Origin: Nitrosospira sp.
GTDB lineage: Bacteria > Pseudomonadota > Gammaproteobacteria > Burkholderiales > Nitrosomonadaceae
DNA length: 34,195 nt
Reading direction: 5' to 3'
Assembly (NCBI GenBank): GCA_026399575.1
Contig: JAPLQS010000027.1
Coordinates: forward strand, 1-34,195
Shown here: positions 6,442 to 14,254 of the stretch, piece after piece
How positions within the stretch are numbered: position 1 is the first letter of the stretch
How the letters are laid out: every line of letters starts with the position of its first letter
Translations under genes and position numbers: made by a program
Notes under the pieces: model-generated
Seen by the model: the letters and a program-made list of their open reading frames with translations, nothing else
Told to the model about the DNA's origin: nothing
Database searches by the model: none

Positions 6442-7719
6442 GTGCCCAATACCGAAGATATTCTCCAGGCTGGCGACAGTTCCGAAATGATGGAATGCGG
6501 TGCGATTCCGCATCAGGCGCCTGCGAACGAATGGTCAATTCTGGCGATTCTGGTGGGAGTGCATTTTATCCATATCATGGATTTCATGATCATGATGCCA
6601 TTGGGTCCGCAGTTCATGCGTCTGTTCGAGATCACCCCGCCGCAATTCGGTTTTCTGGTTTCAATTTATACTTTCAGTGCAGGGCTGTGCGGTTTCTTCG
6701 CCGCGTTCGTGATCGACCGGTTTGACCGCAAGACGGTGCTGATGGTGCTGTGCGGCGGCTTTGCCATCGCCACGCTGCTGTGCGCGCTGGCGCCGAGCTA
6801 TCCCATGCTGCTGGCGGCGAGGGCGGTAGCGGGAGCGTTCGGCGGGGTGATGGGAGCGATGGTGTTTTCCATCGTCGGCGACATCATTCCCGAATACCGC
6901 CGTGGCGCCGCCACCGGTACGGTGATGTCGGCCTTTTCCCTGGCAGCGGTGGTGGGTTTGCCGATCGGTCTGTTTCTTGCCAACCTGTCGGACTGGCGCG
7001 CGCCGTTCTTTTTTCTGACCGCACTGGGCGTATTGATACTCGCCGCCGCCTGGTGGGCATTGCCGCCATTGCGCGCGCATCTTGAGCATCAGCGCGAAAG
7101 CAACCCATTACGGCAGTTGCGCACGATTTTTTTCAATCGCAATCATTTGAATGCATTTGCCTTGATCATCATGCTGATGTTCGCCGGTTTCTCGGTGATT
7201 CCTTTCATCAGTCTCTACATGGTCGCCAATGTGGGGCTGGCAGAAACCGATCTGCCTTATCTCTATTTTTTCGGCGGCCTGGCGACATTCTTTACCGCAC
7301 GCTGGATCGGCAGGTACTCTGACCATCACGGCAAGCGCAAGGTGTTCGGCATCATCGCCGTGATCTCCATCGCGCCGATTCTGCTGGTCACGCATTTGGC
7401 GAAAGTGCCGGTGATTCTGGCCATCGGCGCTACCACGCTGTTCATGATTTTTGTCTCGGGGCGCTTCGTGCCGGCGATGGCGCTGATAATTTCCAGCGTG
7501 GAACCGCGTTTGCGCGGCAGCTTCATGAGTTTCAATTCTTCGGTGCAGCAGATCGCCGCGGGTTTTGCCTCGCTGATGGCGGGGTCGATCATGGGCAAAT
7601 CGGCTGCCGGAGAGTTGACCCGTTTTGGCACGGTGGGCATCATCGCCGCAGTCTCGACCCTTGTATGTATTTTTCTTACGGCCAGACTGCGCTCTGCTGA
7701 AGAGAGATCTATCGAGTGA
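6442..7719 (+). CDS. MFS transporter (DHA1-like)
   Basis: This 425-residue polytopic protein has about twelve hydrophobic segments. The first is WSILAILVGVHFIHIMDFMIMMPLG-like, from about residue 30. The MFS loop 2-3 signature appears as FVIDRFDRKTVL (conserved D-R-x-D-R-K spacing). A second-half equivalent, ARWIGRYSDHHGKRKV, and the conserved PEYRRGAATG loop are also present. It should be a proton-coupled transporter of the inner membrane, of the drug/sugar-efflux type, but the substrate cannot be inferred. The start is GTG at 6442 with AAAGG 6 bases upstream. The first ~30 residues are hydrophilic. The downstream DUF3025 gene overlaps by GTGA, so the two are translated from one message. Confidence 0.85.
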   Translation: MPNTEDILQAGDSSEMMECGAIPHQAPANEWSILAILVGVHFIHIMDFMIMMPLGPQFMRLFEITPPQFGFLVSIYTFSAGLCGFFAAFVIDRFDRKTVLMVLCGGFAIATLLCALAPSYPMLLAARAVAGAFGGVMGAMVFSIVGDIIPEYRRGAATGTVMSAFSLAAVVGLPIGLFLANLSDWRAPFFFLTALGVLILAAAWWALPPLRAHLEHQRESNPLRQLRTIFFNRNHLNAFALIIMLMFAGFSVIPFISLYMVANVGLAETDLPYLYFFGGLATFFTARWIGRYSDHHGKRKVFGIIAVISIAPILLVTHLAKVPVILAIGATTLFMIFVSGRFVPAMALIISSVEPRLRGSFMSFNSSVQQIAAGFASLMAGSIMGKSAAGELTRFGTVGIIAAVSTLVCIFLTARLRSAEERSIE

Positions 7720-8546
7720 ATTCACCTGGCTGGACACCGGATTTTCTGCAAGCCTCTGCACTGTTCGAACCGCTGCGTCCGGCAGGAAACGGGCTGGAGC
7801 ATCTGCATGATTGGCCCGATATCGGCACCCTGGAGCATTTGCGGGATCATGCGGCCGCAACGCCCGTCACCCGCTCCGGCAAACCGGTACATTTTGTTCC
7901 ACAGAATGTTGCAGCCCGTGACTTTGTGCAACAGTACGAACCACGCATCTATCTCGCGGGAGAAGTGCAGACTCGTGCGCACAACTGGCATGATCTGTTC
8001 AACGCGCTGGTATGGCTCACCTTCCCGTGTGCCAAAGCGGCACTCAACCAGTTGCACTATCAGGCGCTGCTGCAGGAACATGGCAATGAAAAAGTGCAGC
8101 GCGGCCCGCTGCGCGATACGGCAACGCTGTTTGATGAATCCGGGGTGATCGTGGTGAGCAGCGATGCCGGATTGAGCAAGCTGTTGCAAGATTTCGAGTG
8201 GAAGCACTTGTTCTGGCGGCAGCGCGAGGCAGTGTGTGCTCACATGAGATTTTTTCTGTTCGGTCACGGACTCTACGAGAAAGCGCTGAAACCTTACACC
8301 GGCATGACCGGAAAAGGCATTATCCTTGCGGTGGAACAGGATTTTTTTCACCGTCCTCTGGCGCTGCAACTTGCTGCGGCCGATTCGATGTTGGATAATT
8401 TTTTGTCCGGCAATGACGTTGCTCCGGTCGCTTTGTCACCAGTACCGCTGCTGGGTTACCCCGGTTGGTCGCCGGACAATGCAAACGAGGCTTATTATGA
8501 CAACAGCCAATATTTCCGCCCGCGCCCGACGCGCGTTGCGGATTGA
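7716..8546 (+). CDS. DUF3025 family protein
   Basis: This 276-residue protein starts with a GTG that overlaps the MFS stop codon (GTGA). The block QTRAHNWHDLFNALVWLTFPCAKAALN (from residue ~87), with its NWHD...FP..K core, together with YEPRIYLAGEV and the later VVSSDAGL and VCAHMRFFLFGHGLYEKALKPY, match what I know of the DUF3025 family of proteobacterial proteins. No signal peptide or transmembrane segment is seen. The function is unknown. Coupling to the transporter and to the phosphodiesterase gene 16 bases downstream suggests one operon, but does not identify a pathway. Confidence 0.75.
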   Translation: MNSPGWTPDFLQASALFEPLRPAGNGLEHLHDWPDIGTLEHLRDHAAATPVTRSGKPVHFVPQNVAARDFVQQYEPRIYLAGEVQTRAHNWHDLFNALVWLTFPCAKAALNQLHYQALLQEHGNEKVQRGPLRDTATLFDESGVIVVSSDAGLSKLLQDFEWKHLFWRQREAVCAHMRFFLFGHGLYEKALKPYTGMTGKGIILAVEQDFFHRPLALQLAAADSMLDNFLSGNDVAPVALSPVPLLGYPGWSPDNANEAYYDNSQYFRPRPTRVAD

Positions 8547-8562
8547 TGAGAGGGAATAAACC

Positions 8563-9219
8563 ATGCTGGTAATCGCTCACCGCGGATTTCACGCTGCGGT
8601 TCCCGAAAACACTCTGGCCGCGTTCGAAGCAGCGGTGACGCTGGGAGTGAACGGGATTGAAACCGATGTGCGCATCAGCCATGACGGTTTGCTGGTGCTG
8701 ATCCATGATCGCGTGATTGCATCCGGACAGGCGGTGGCCGATCTTGCTCATGACGAAATCGAACAGGCGCTCGGGCATAAGGTGCCGACTCTGGACGAAG
8801 CGCTGGAGTGTTTTCCCGGCATTCTGTGGAATATCGAGATCAAGACTACACAGGCGTTGCCGCGGGTGATCGGCGTGCTGAAAAAATATCAGGTTGGTCA
8901 TCGTATTCTCGTCACTTCTTTCCGCCACGATGTAGTGGCGGTCTGCGCATCTTCCCTTCAAATGGACTGCGGCTTGCTGGTGGCGCACCGGCCGCAGGTT
9001 CTCGCTTCTCTGCTGGCCGGCTGTGAAGGTAATCCCAGGATTGACCATATCGTCTGGGATTACAACATTCTGGACGAGGCCTTGTTGCAGCAGGCTGCCG
9101 CAGACGGTTTTCGCAATTTCGTCTATGGCCCGGTGACACAGGCTGAACACCAGCATTGCCGGGACGCGGGCGTCGATGGCGTAATTACCGATTACCCTCT
9201 GCTGGCGCAGAACATGTAG
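8563..9219 (+). CDS. ugpQ: Glycerophosphodiester phosphodiesterase
   Basis: This 218-residue cytoplasmic GDPD-fold enzyme should hydrolyse glycerophosphodiesters from phospholipid turnover to glycerol-3-phosphate and an alcohol. The catalytic H6-R7 pair lies in IAHRGF, followed by PENT. The metal ligands are Glu33 and Asp35 in GIETDVRISHDG, and the second catalytic His48 lies in LIHD. Later conserved pieces are NIEIK and the C-terminal DGVITDYP. The length matches UgpQ-type enzymes, and no signal peptide is present. It is the last gene of the MFS-DUF3025-GDPD group; the next gene lies 62 bases away with its own strong ribosome-binding site. The gene symbol is by similarity to the cytoplasmic UgpQ type. 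Confidence 0.88.
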   Translation: MLVIAHRGFHAAVPENTLAAFEAAVTLGVNGIETDVRISHDGLLVLIHDRVIASGQAVADLAHDEIEQALGHKVPTLDEALECFPGILWNIEIKTTQALPRVIGVLKKYQVGHRILVTSFRHDVVAVCASSLQMDCGLLVAHRPQVLASLLAGCEGNPRIDHIVWDYNILDEALLQQAAADGFRNFVYGPVTQAEHQHCRDAGVDGVITDYPLLAQNM

Positions 9220-9281
9220 CCAGGGGCAGATTCATTGACTACTATGGAAATGTAGATTTCATAACTGCAGAGGAGTAGAAG

Positions 9282-10331
9282 ATGACCGATATAACTGCAA
9301 TGCTGGGGGAGGAAGCCGACCGGCTGCTGAATCATGTGTGCAAGGGAATACCGAAAGACGGGCTGCATGTGCCAGGGCCGGATTTCATCGATCGGGTGAT
9401 GGTCGCGAGCGATCGCAAACCGGGGGTGTTACGTAATCTGCAGGCGCTGTACAACCACGGTCGTCTGGCGGGCAGCGGCTATTTGTCGCTGTTGCCGGTG
9501 GATCAGGGCGTGGAGCATTCCGGCGGCGCCTCGTTTGCACCCAATCCGATGTTTTTCGATCCTGAAAACATTGCCCGACTGGCAATCGAGGGCGGCTGCA
9601 ACGGCGTAGCCTCCACTCTTGGGGTGCTGGGGATGGTGGCACGGCGCTACGCTCACAAGATTCCATTCGTTCTTAAAATAAACCATAACGAGTTGCTGAC
9701 TTATCCCAGCAAATACGACCAGACCCTGTTCGCCAGCGTGGATCAGGCTTTCGACATGGGTGCCTGCGCGGTCGGGGCGACGGTGTTTTTCGGTTCCGAG
9801 GAATCGCGCCGGCAGATCCAGGAAGTTTCCGAGGCATTCGCGCACGCGCACGAACTTGGCATGGTGACGATCCTGTGGGCCTACACGCGCAATGCGGCGT
9901 TCAAGACCGCCGACAAGGACTACCACGTCAGCGCCGATCTGACCGGTCAGGCCAACCATCTCGCAGTGACGATCGAAGCCGACATCGTCAAGCAGAAAAT
10001 GGCCGAGAACAACGGTGGCTACAATGCGCTCAAGTTCGGCAAGACCAGCCCCAAGGTGTACAGCGAGCTCACTACTGAGCATCCGATCGATCTGGTGCGT
10101 TACCAGGTGGCGAACTGCTACATGGGGCGGGTGGGCATGATCAATTCCGGTGGCGAGTCGGGCAAGGACGATTTGCGCCAGGCAGTGCGCACCGCTGTGA
10201 TCAACAAGCGCGCTGGCGGCATGGGCTTGATTTCCGGACGCAAGGCTTTCCAGAAACCGTTTGCTGAAGGGGTGAAGCTGCTGAACTCGATTCAGGACGT
10301 GTATTTGTCACAAGACGTGACGGTCGCCTGA
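9282..10331 (+). CDS. fbaB: Class I fructose-bisphosphate aldolase (DhnA/FbaB type)
   Basis: This 349-residue aldolase cleaves fructose-1,6-bisphosphate to glyceraldehyde-3-phosphate and dihydroxyacetone phosphate through a Schiff base, without a metal. The expected Schiff-base lysine is Lys237 in ADIVKQKM, the same position as in E. coli FbaB (350 residues). [10 protein letters not shown] (71-80), [11 protein letters not shown] and [13 protein letters not shown] (the phosphate-binding C-terminal half) are characteristic. AGGAG lies 6-7 bases before the ATG. The gene may serve glycolysis or gluconeogenesis, and in autotrophs the Calvin cycle; the window does not decide which. Its stop codon ends at the first base of an inverted-repeat element. 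Confidence 0.93.
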   Translation: MTDITAMLGEEADRLLNHVCKGIPKDGLHVPGPDFIDRVMVASDRKPGVLRNLQALYNHGRLAGSGYLSLLPVDQGVEHSGGASFAPNPMFFDPENIARLAIEGGCNGVASTLGVLGMVARRYAHKIPFVLKINHNELLTYPSKYDQTLFASVDQAFDMGACAVGATVFFGSEESRRQIQEVSEAFAHAHELGMVTILWAYTRNAAFKTADKDYHVSADLTGQANHLAVTIEADIVKQKMAENNGGYNALKFGKTSPKVYSELTTEHPIDLVRYQVANCYMGRVGMINSGGESGKDDLRQAVRTAVINKRAGGMGLISGRKAFQKPFAEGVKLLNSIQDVYLSQDVTVA

Positions 10332-10455
10332 TTCCAATTCCATTTCATCAGTGACACTTTGTTGATATCCTCACTCTCGCCTTGTCGTACTAATCGTACT
10401 GTCTGCGGCGTTCGTTCGTCATTGCCTCGTTTCACTTTCAAACTGGAATTGGAAT
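10331..10455. repeat. 125-bp element with 12-bp perfect inverted ends
   Basis: ATTCCAATTCCA (10331-10342) and TGGAATTGGAAT (10444-10455) are exact inverted repeats bounding a 125-bp non-coding stretch. It fills the gap between the convergent fbaB and M48-protease genes. The left end is the last base of the fbaB stop. The interior shares only the short string CGTCATTGC (10417-10425) with the 6135-6374 element (6306-6314). It may be a non-autonomous mobile repeat that also acts as a bidirectional transcription end. Confidence 0.6.
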
Positions 10456-10463
10456 AAGATTCC

Positions 10464-11933
10464 CTACTTGACGATCTTGATGATCTGGCCGGGCACCGGC
10501 TCACCGTCTGGATACTGGCCGTTGAGCAGACGCAGGTAATCTTCCGAATTCTTGCCCAATGGCGACTGACTGGCCAGTTCGGCGTAGCTCAAACCTTTCC
10601 CGGCAGTGATGGTTCTGAGCGCGAGCGGTTTGATGGATTTGCGTTCCGCTGCGGTAAGTGCGCGGAAGCTGTCGATCGCATTGCTGATCTCGGCATGGTG
10701 CTGGTCGAACGTGGTGAGGGAAGCGCCAACTCCCGCCAGCACGAAAGCCTGGTCGTTGTGGTAAATCACCCCTGCAGTGAGAGGTCTGCCGTCGCGCGTG
10801 CTGGCAGTGACCAGCGCGGCGGGCAGGCCGTTGATGGCGGTGGTTGAAACTTCGTTGGTGACCCCCAGATGGAAGCGCTGGCGGGCAAAATCAGCCGGCG
10901 AACCACGCGGATTTTCGACCAGGCTCAATTCCATCAGCGCATCGTTTTGCGGGCTGATTGCCTGCACCTTGTCCGGCTGGTTGCGGATGCGCCAGTTGGG
11001 CGGAAACGTCACGCTGAACCCCAGTTCACCATGCTGAAATGTGTTTCCGCGGATGATGCCGTGAGCGGAGCTGTCGCCAAAGATCATGCCTTCGGTCTGG
11101 CGCAGGAATTCTGCCCGGTGATCGTTTGCATTCGCTACGGCAAACTGTTTGGCCTCGTCAACGACTTCGTGCAGGCGCGTGTCATTGTCCGGATGGGTGG
11201 CAAAAATTCCGTGGTAGCGGCGCGGTTCGCGCCCTTCCTGCGCGGCGATTTCGATATCGAATAATTCCTGATTTTTGAGTACGCCGATGACTTTGATCAT
11301 CGCCTGCGGGTCGTAGCCGCTGCGTGCCAGGTACTCGGCGCCGAGACGGTCGGCTTCCAGTTCATGTTCGCGGCCATAGCCCGAAAGAAGCACATTCCCC
11401 ATCAGGCCTAAAGCACTTTGCCCGAGTTGTTGTCCGGCCGGCCCGATGTATTGCGACAGCAGCACACCCAGAATCACCGTGCCGACATTGGCGGCAGTAG
11501 CAGCGGTATATTGCTGTACTCCATGACGCGCTGTGACGTGCCCGATTTCATGTCCCAGCACGGCAGCAAGTTCTGCTTCGGAATTGAGATAAGCGATGAT
11601 ACCGCGGGTGATATAGACATAGCCGCCGGGCAGCGCAAAAGCATTTATCTGCGGGCTGTCGACCACGGTAAAGTGATAATTGAGCTGCGGGCGATGACTT
11701 TTTTTTGCGAGCTTCTGCCCAACTTCGTTGACATAACTCTGCAGGGACGGCGAATCGTAAATGCCGTACTCCTTGCGGATATCGACATCGGCTTTCTGCC
11801 CGGTGCGCATTTCCTCGGCTTCCGACATGAGGGTGAAATTCTGCCTGCCGGTAACCGGATTCACCGCACAACCTGCAAACAGAAACAGGCTGGCGAGCAG
11901 GGCGGCAAGTCGGAGTATGGCTGGGACTTTCAT
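10464..11933 (-). CDS. M48-family zinc metalloprotease lipoprotein
   Basis: This 489-residue envelope protease has a lipoprotein signal peptide with LFLFAGC (Cys22), which predicts a lipid-anchored periplasmic protein. Residues ~35-260 are the M48 catalytic domain. The zinc motif is H128-E-I-G-H132 in VLGHEIGHVTARHG, and the third ligand is Glu191 in HELEADRLGAEYL. LPGGYVYITRG before the active site is a family hallmark. The C-terminal ~200 residues, beginning after a linker near residue 285, form a separate domain. It ends in YPDGEPVPGQIIKIVK, which looks like a small peptidoglycan- or protein-interaction module. BepA and LoiP, the best-known relatives, act in outer-membrane protein quality control; equivalence is inferred. 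An intrinsic terminator separates it from rpmE upstream. Confidence 0.88.
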   Translation of the reverse strand: MKVPAILRLAALLASLFLFAGCAVNPVTGRQNFTLMSEAEEMRTGQKADVDIRKEYGIYDSPSLQSYVNEVGQKLAKKSHRPQLNYHFTVVDSPQINAFALPGGYVYITRGIIAYLNSEAELAAVLGHEIGHVTARHGVQQYTAATAANVGTVILGVLLSQYIGPAGQQLGQSALGLMGNVLLSGYGREHELEADRLGAEYLARSGYDPQAMIKVIGVLKNQELFDIEIAAQEGREPRRYHGIFATHPDNDTRLHEVVDEAKQFAVANANDHRAEFLRQTEGMIFGDSSAHGIIRGNTFQHGELGFSVTFPPNWRIRNQPDKVQAISPQNDALMELSLVENPRGSPADFARQRFHLGVTNEVSTTAINGLPAALVTASTRDGRPLTAGVIYHNDQAFVLAGVGASLTTFDQHHAEISNAIDSFRALTAAERKSIKPLALRTITAGKGLSYAELASQSPLGKNSEDYLRLLNGQYPDGEPVPGQIIKIVK

Positions 11934-11956
11934 GGCGTCATTTTACCCGCCGAAAA

Positions 11957-11984
11957 TAAAAAAGGCAGCTTGAAGCTGCCTTTT
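11957..11984 (-). terminator. Intrinsic terminator after rpmE
   Basis: On the minus strand this is a GC-rich hairpin (arms AAGGCAGCTT and AAGCTGCC, 11963-11980) followed by a run of six T. It lies 22 bases after the rpmE stop and ends 23 bases before the M48 gene start. It therefore terminates the rpmE transcript and isolates the M48 gene. Confidence 0.85.
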
Positions 11985-12006
11985 CATGAGCGCACAAACC
12001 GGTGTT

Positions 12007-12231
12007 TCAGGCCGCTGTCTGGTCTGCCGATTTTTTGCCGTATTTCTGGCGGAATTTCTCGACTCGCCCGGCGGTATCCACGATTTTCTGTTTGCCGGTA
12101 TAGAACGGGTGGCAGTTCGAGCACACTTCAACGTGCAACGGCTTGCTCATGGTGGAACGGGTCTGGAAAGTATTGCCGCAACTGCACGTCACGGCGATTT
12201 CCTGATAACTCGGGTGAATTTCTGCTTTCAT
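12007..12231 (-). CDS. rpmE: 50S ribosomal protein bL31, zinc-binding form
   Basis: This 74-residue protein of the large ribosomal subunit starts [16 protein letters not shown]. It has the full zinc set Cys16, Cys18, Cys37 and Cys40 (TCSCGN and [14 protein letters not shown]), the C+ form that can act as a zinc reserve when the cell also has a zinc-free paralogue. The ATG at 12231 gives the standard N-terminus; the longer frame adds unrelated sequence. It lies 84 bases downstream of rho on the same strand and is followed by its own terminator. Confidence 0.96.
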   Translation of the reverse strand: MKAEIHPSYQEIAVTCSCGNTFQTRSTMSKPLHVEVCSNCHPFYTGKQKIVDTAGRVEKFRQKYGKKSADQTAA

Positions 12232-12315
12232 GGCTTGTATCCTTGATCTGTCTCCACCCAGCGAACTGCGGAGCGGAAAGGCGCACATTATCCTTTAATC
12301 CGGGGGGGGTTGCAA

Positions 12316-13575
12316 CTATACGCGCCGCATCGAATCGAAGAAGTCGGCGTTGTTCTTGGTGACCTTGATTTTATCGAGCAGGAATTCCATTGCATCCATG
12401 TCGTCCATCGGGTAGAGCAGTTTGCGCAACACCCAGATTTTTTGCAGATCATCCGACTTGATCAGCAGTTCTTCCTTGCGCGTGCCGGAGCGGTTGACGT
12501 TGATTGCGGGGTAGGTGCGTTTTTCCGCCATACGCCGGTCGAGATGGATTTCCATGTTGCCAGTGCCTTTGAACTCCTCATAGATCACGTCATCCATGCG
12601 CGAGCCGGTATCGACCAGTGCGGTGGCGATGATGGTGAGAGAGCCGCCTTCTTCAATGTTGCGGGCAGCGCCGAAGAAACGTTTGGGACGCTGCAGCGCA
12701 TTGGCATCGACGCCGCCGGTCAGCACCTTGCCGGAGGCAGGCACCACGGTGTTGTATGCACGTGCCAGACGCGTGATTGAGTCCAGCAGTATCACCACGT
12801 CCTTCTTGTGCTCTACCAGACGCTTGGCCTTCTCGATCACCATGTCTGCCACTTGCACATGACGCACTGCGGGTTCGTCGAAGGTGGAAGAAATTACTTC
12901 GCCCCTGACCGAGCGGATCATCTCGGTTACCTCTTCCGGGCGCTCATCTATCAGCAATACCATCAGGATGACTTCGGGATGATTGGCCGCAATGGCGTGC
13001 GCGATATGCTGCAGCATCACGGTCTTGCCGGATTTGGGGCTGGCTACCAGCAAGCCGCGCTGTCCCTTGCCGATGGGTGCAATGAGATCGATGATGCGGC
13101 CGGTGATGTTTTCCTCGGCTTTGATGTCGCGTTCAAGCTGCAGTCGTTGGGTGGGGAACAGCGGGGTGAGATTTTCAAACAGGATTTTGTGCTTGGAGTT
13201 TTCCGGTGGCTCGTTGTTGACCTTGTCCACTTTCACCAGCGCGAAGTAGCGTTCGCCGTCCTTTGGGGTGCGGATTTCGCCGTCTATCGAATCTCCGGTA
13301 TGCAGATTGAAGCGCCGGATCTGACTGGGCGAAACATAGATGTCGTCGGGTCCGGCCAGGTATGAGGTATCCGGTGATCTGAGGAAACCAAAACCATCCT
13401 GCAACACTTCCAGCGTGCCTTCGCCAAAAATACTTTCTCCCTTGCGCGCCTGGTTTTTCAGCAAAGCAAAAATCAGATCCTGTTTTCGTAGCCGGTTGGC
13501 GCCATCGATTTCATTGGTAATAGCCATATCTACCAGTTCGGTGACATGGAGGTTCTTAAGGTCGGATAGATGCAT
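12316..13575 (-). CDS. rho: Transcription termination factor Rho
   Basis: This 419-residue protein has the same length as E. coli Rho. It is an RNA-dependent hexameric ATPase that ends transcription at Rho-dependent sites. The N-terminal helical and cold-shock-like RNA-binding domain includes GFGFLRSPD (residues 61-69), the RNP-type primary site. The Walker A is ASPKSGKT (178-185), preceded by GKGQRGLLV (Q-loop context IGKGQRG). Walker B is [16 protein letters not shown]. The secondary-site and R-loop regions GGVDANAL and [11 protein letters not shown] are intact. The gene follows trxA with a 148-base leader, long enough for the autoregulatory Rho-dependent attenuation known for rho; no specific site was identified. 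Confidence 0.97.
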   Translation of the reverse strand: MHLSDLKNLHVTELVDMAITNEIDGANRLRKQDLIFALLKNQARKGESIFGEGTLEVLQDGFGFLRSPDTSYLAGPDDIYVSPSQIRRFNLHTGDSIDGEIRTPKDGERYFALVKVDKVNNEPPENSKHKILFENLTPLFPTQRLQLERDIKAEENITGRIIDLIAPIGKGQRGLLVASPKSGKTVMLQHIAHAIAANHPEVILMVLLIDERPEEVTEMIRSVRGEVISSTFDEPAVRHVQVADMVIEKAKRLVEHKKDVVILLDSITRLARAYNTVVPASGKVLTGGVDANALQRPKRFFGAARNIEEGGSLTIIATALVDTGSRMDDVIYEEFKGTGNMEIHLDRRMAEKRTYPAINVNRSGTRKEELLIKSDDLQKIWVLRKLLYPMDDMDAMEFLLDKIKVTKNNADFFDSMRRV

Positions 13576-13723
13576 GGGCGGGAACTCGCAGGTAAAGAAA
13601 CGTAGGGTGTAAAGCGTCAGAGAACGTTGGAGGGAGATGCTGATGGGACAGAGCAGGAACCAGAAGCGGTGAGTCTAATGGTATTTCGCTTCAAGGGAGC
13701 ACTTGGTTATAAGATTAGCGGGT

Positions 13724-14050
13724 TTAGATATGGCTGTCAATAAATGCTGTCAACTGCGATTTGGACAGAGCACCGACTTTGGTCGCTTCAATATTGCCGT
13801 TCTTGAACAGCATCAGTGTAGGGATACCGCGGATACCATATTTGGGCGGCGTTGCCTGATTCTCGTCAATGTTGAGCTTGGCTACTTTAAGGCGTCCGGC
13901 GTATTCCTTGGCTATTTCATCCAGGATGGGTGCGATCATCTTGCACGGCCCACACCATTCTGCCCAGTAGTCTACCAGCACGGGTAAGGTTGATTGCAGT
14001 ACTTCGGTGTCAAATGTTCCGTCGGAGACGTAATGGATATGCTCGCTCAT
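13724..14050 (-). CDS. trxA: Thioredoxin 1
   Basis: This 108-residue cytoplasmic disulfide reductase has active site W-C33-G-P-C36 in [14 protein letters not shown], the buried Asp in VLVDYWA, and the cis-Pro loop [14 protein letters not shown]. It should reduce ribonucleotide reductase, methionine sulfoxide reductases and other targets using thioredoxin reductase. The ATG at 14050 is preferred because GAGGA lies 4-5 bases upstream; the frame extended to 14065 adds five residues across that site. It precedes rho, an order also seen in other betaproteobacteria. Confidence 0.96.
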   Translation of the reverse strand: MSEHIHYVSDGTFDTEVLQSTLPVLVDYWAEWCGPCKMIAPILDEIAKEYAGRLKVAKLNIDENQATPPKYGIRGIPTLMLFKNGNIEATKVGALSKSQLTAFIDSHI

Positions 14051-14254
14051 GGAGTCCTCATGCAAACGTTATGGTAGTAAGTAGTAAGATTGGTGAGATG
14101 CAGTAAAGCTGGGGTATATCGATAATGGTATATCAGGGTCGGTCAGAACAGATCTGTTGCAGAAGAGCAATAAAAGCTGGATGTTTTGCATACTATCGAA
14201 AAAATGTGTGGAAGGGAAGCATTACATTACTGGTAGATGATTTAAGAATCTCAG

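Noticed and set aside
7108-7860. 250-codon minus-strand frame across the MFS and DUF3025 genes
   Set aside because: It lies opposite two real genes and has the composition expected of an antisense frame.
12302-12309. Run of eight G between rho and rpmE
   Set aside because: It is not inside a coding frame and has no promoter context, so phase variation cannot be argued.
11418-12362. 314-codon plus-strand frame across the M48 gene, terminator and rpmE
   Set aside because: It runs through an intrinsic terminator and two well-supported genes on the other strand.
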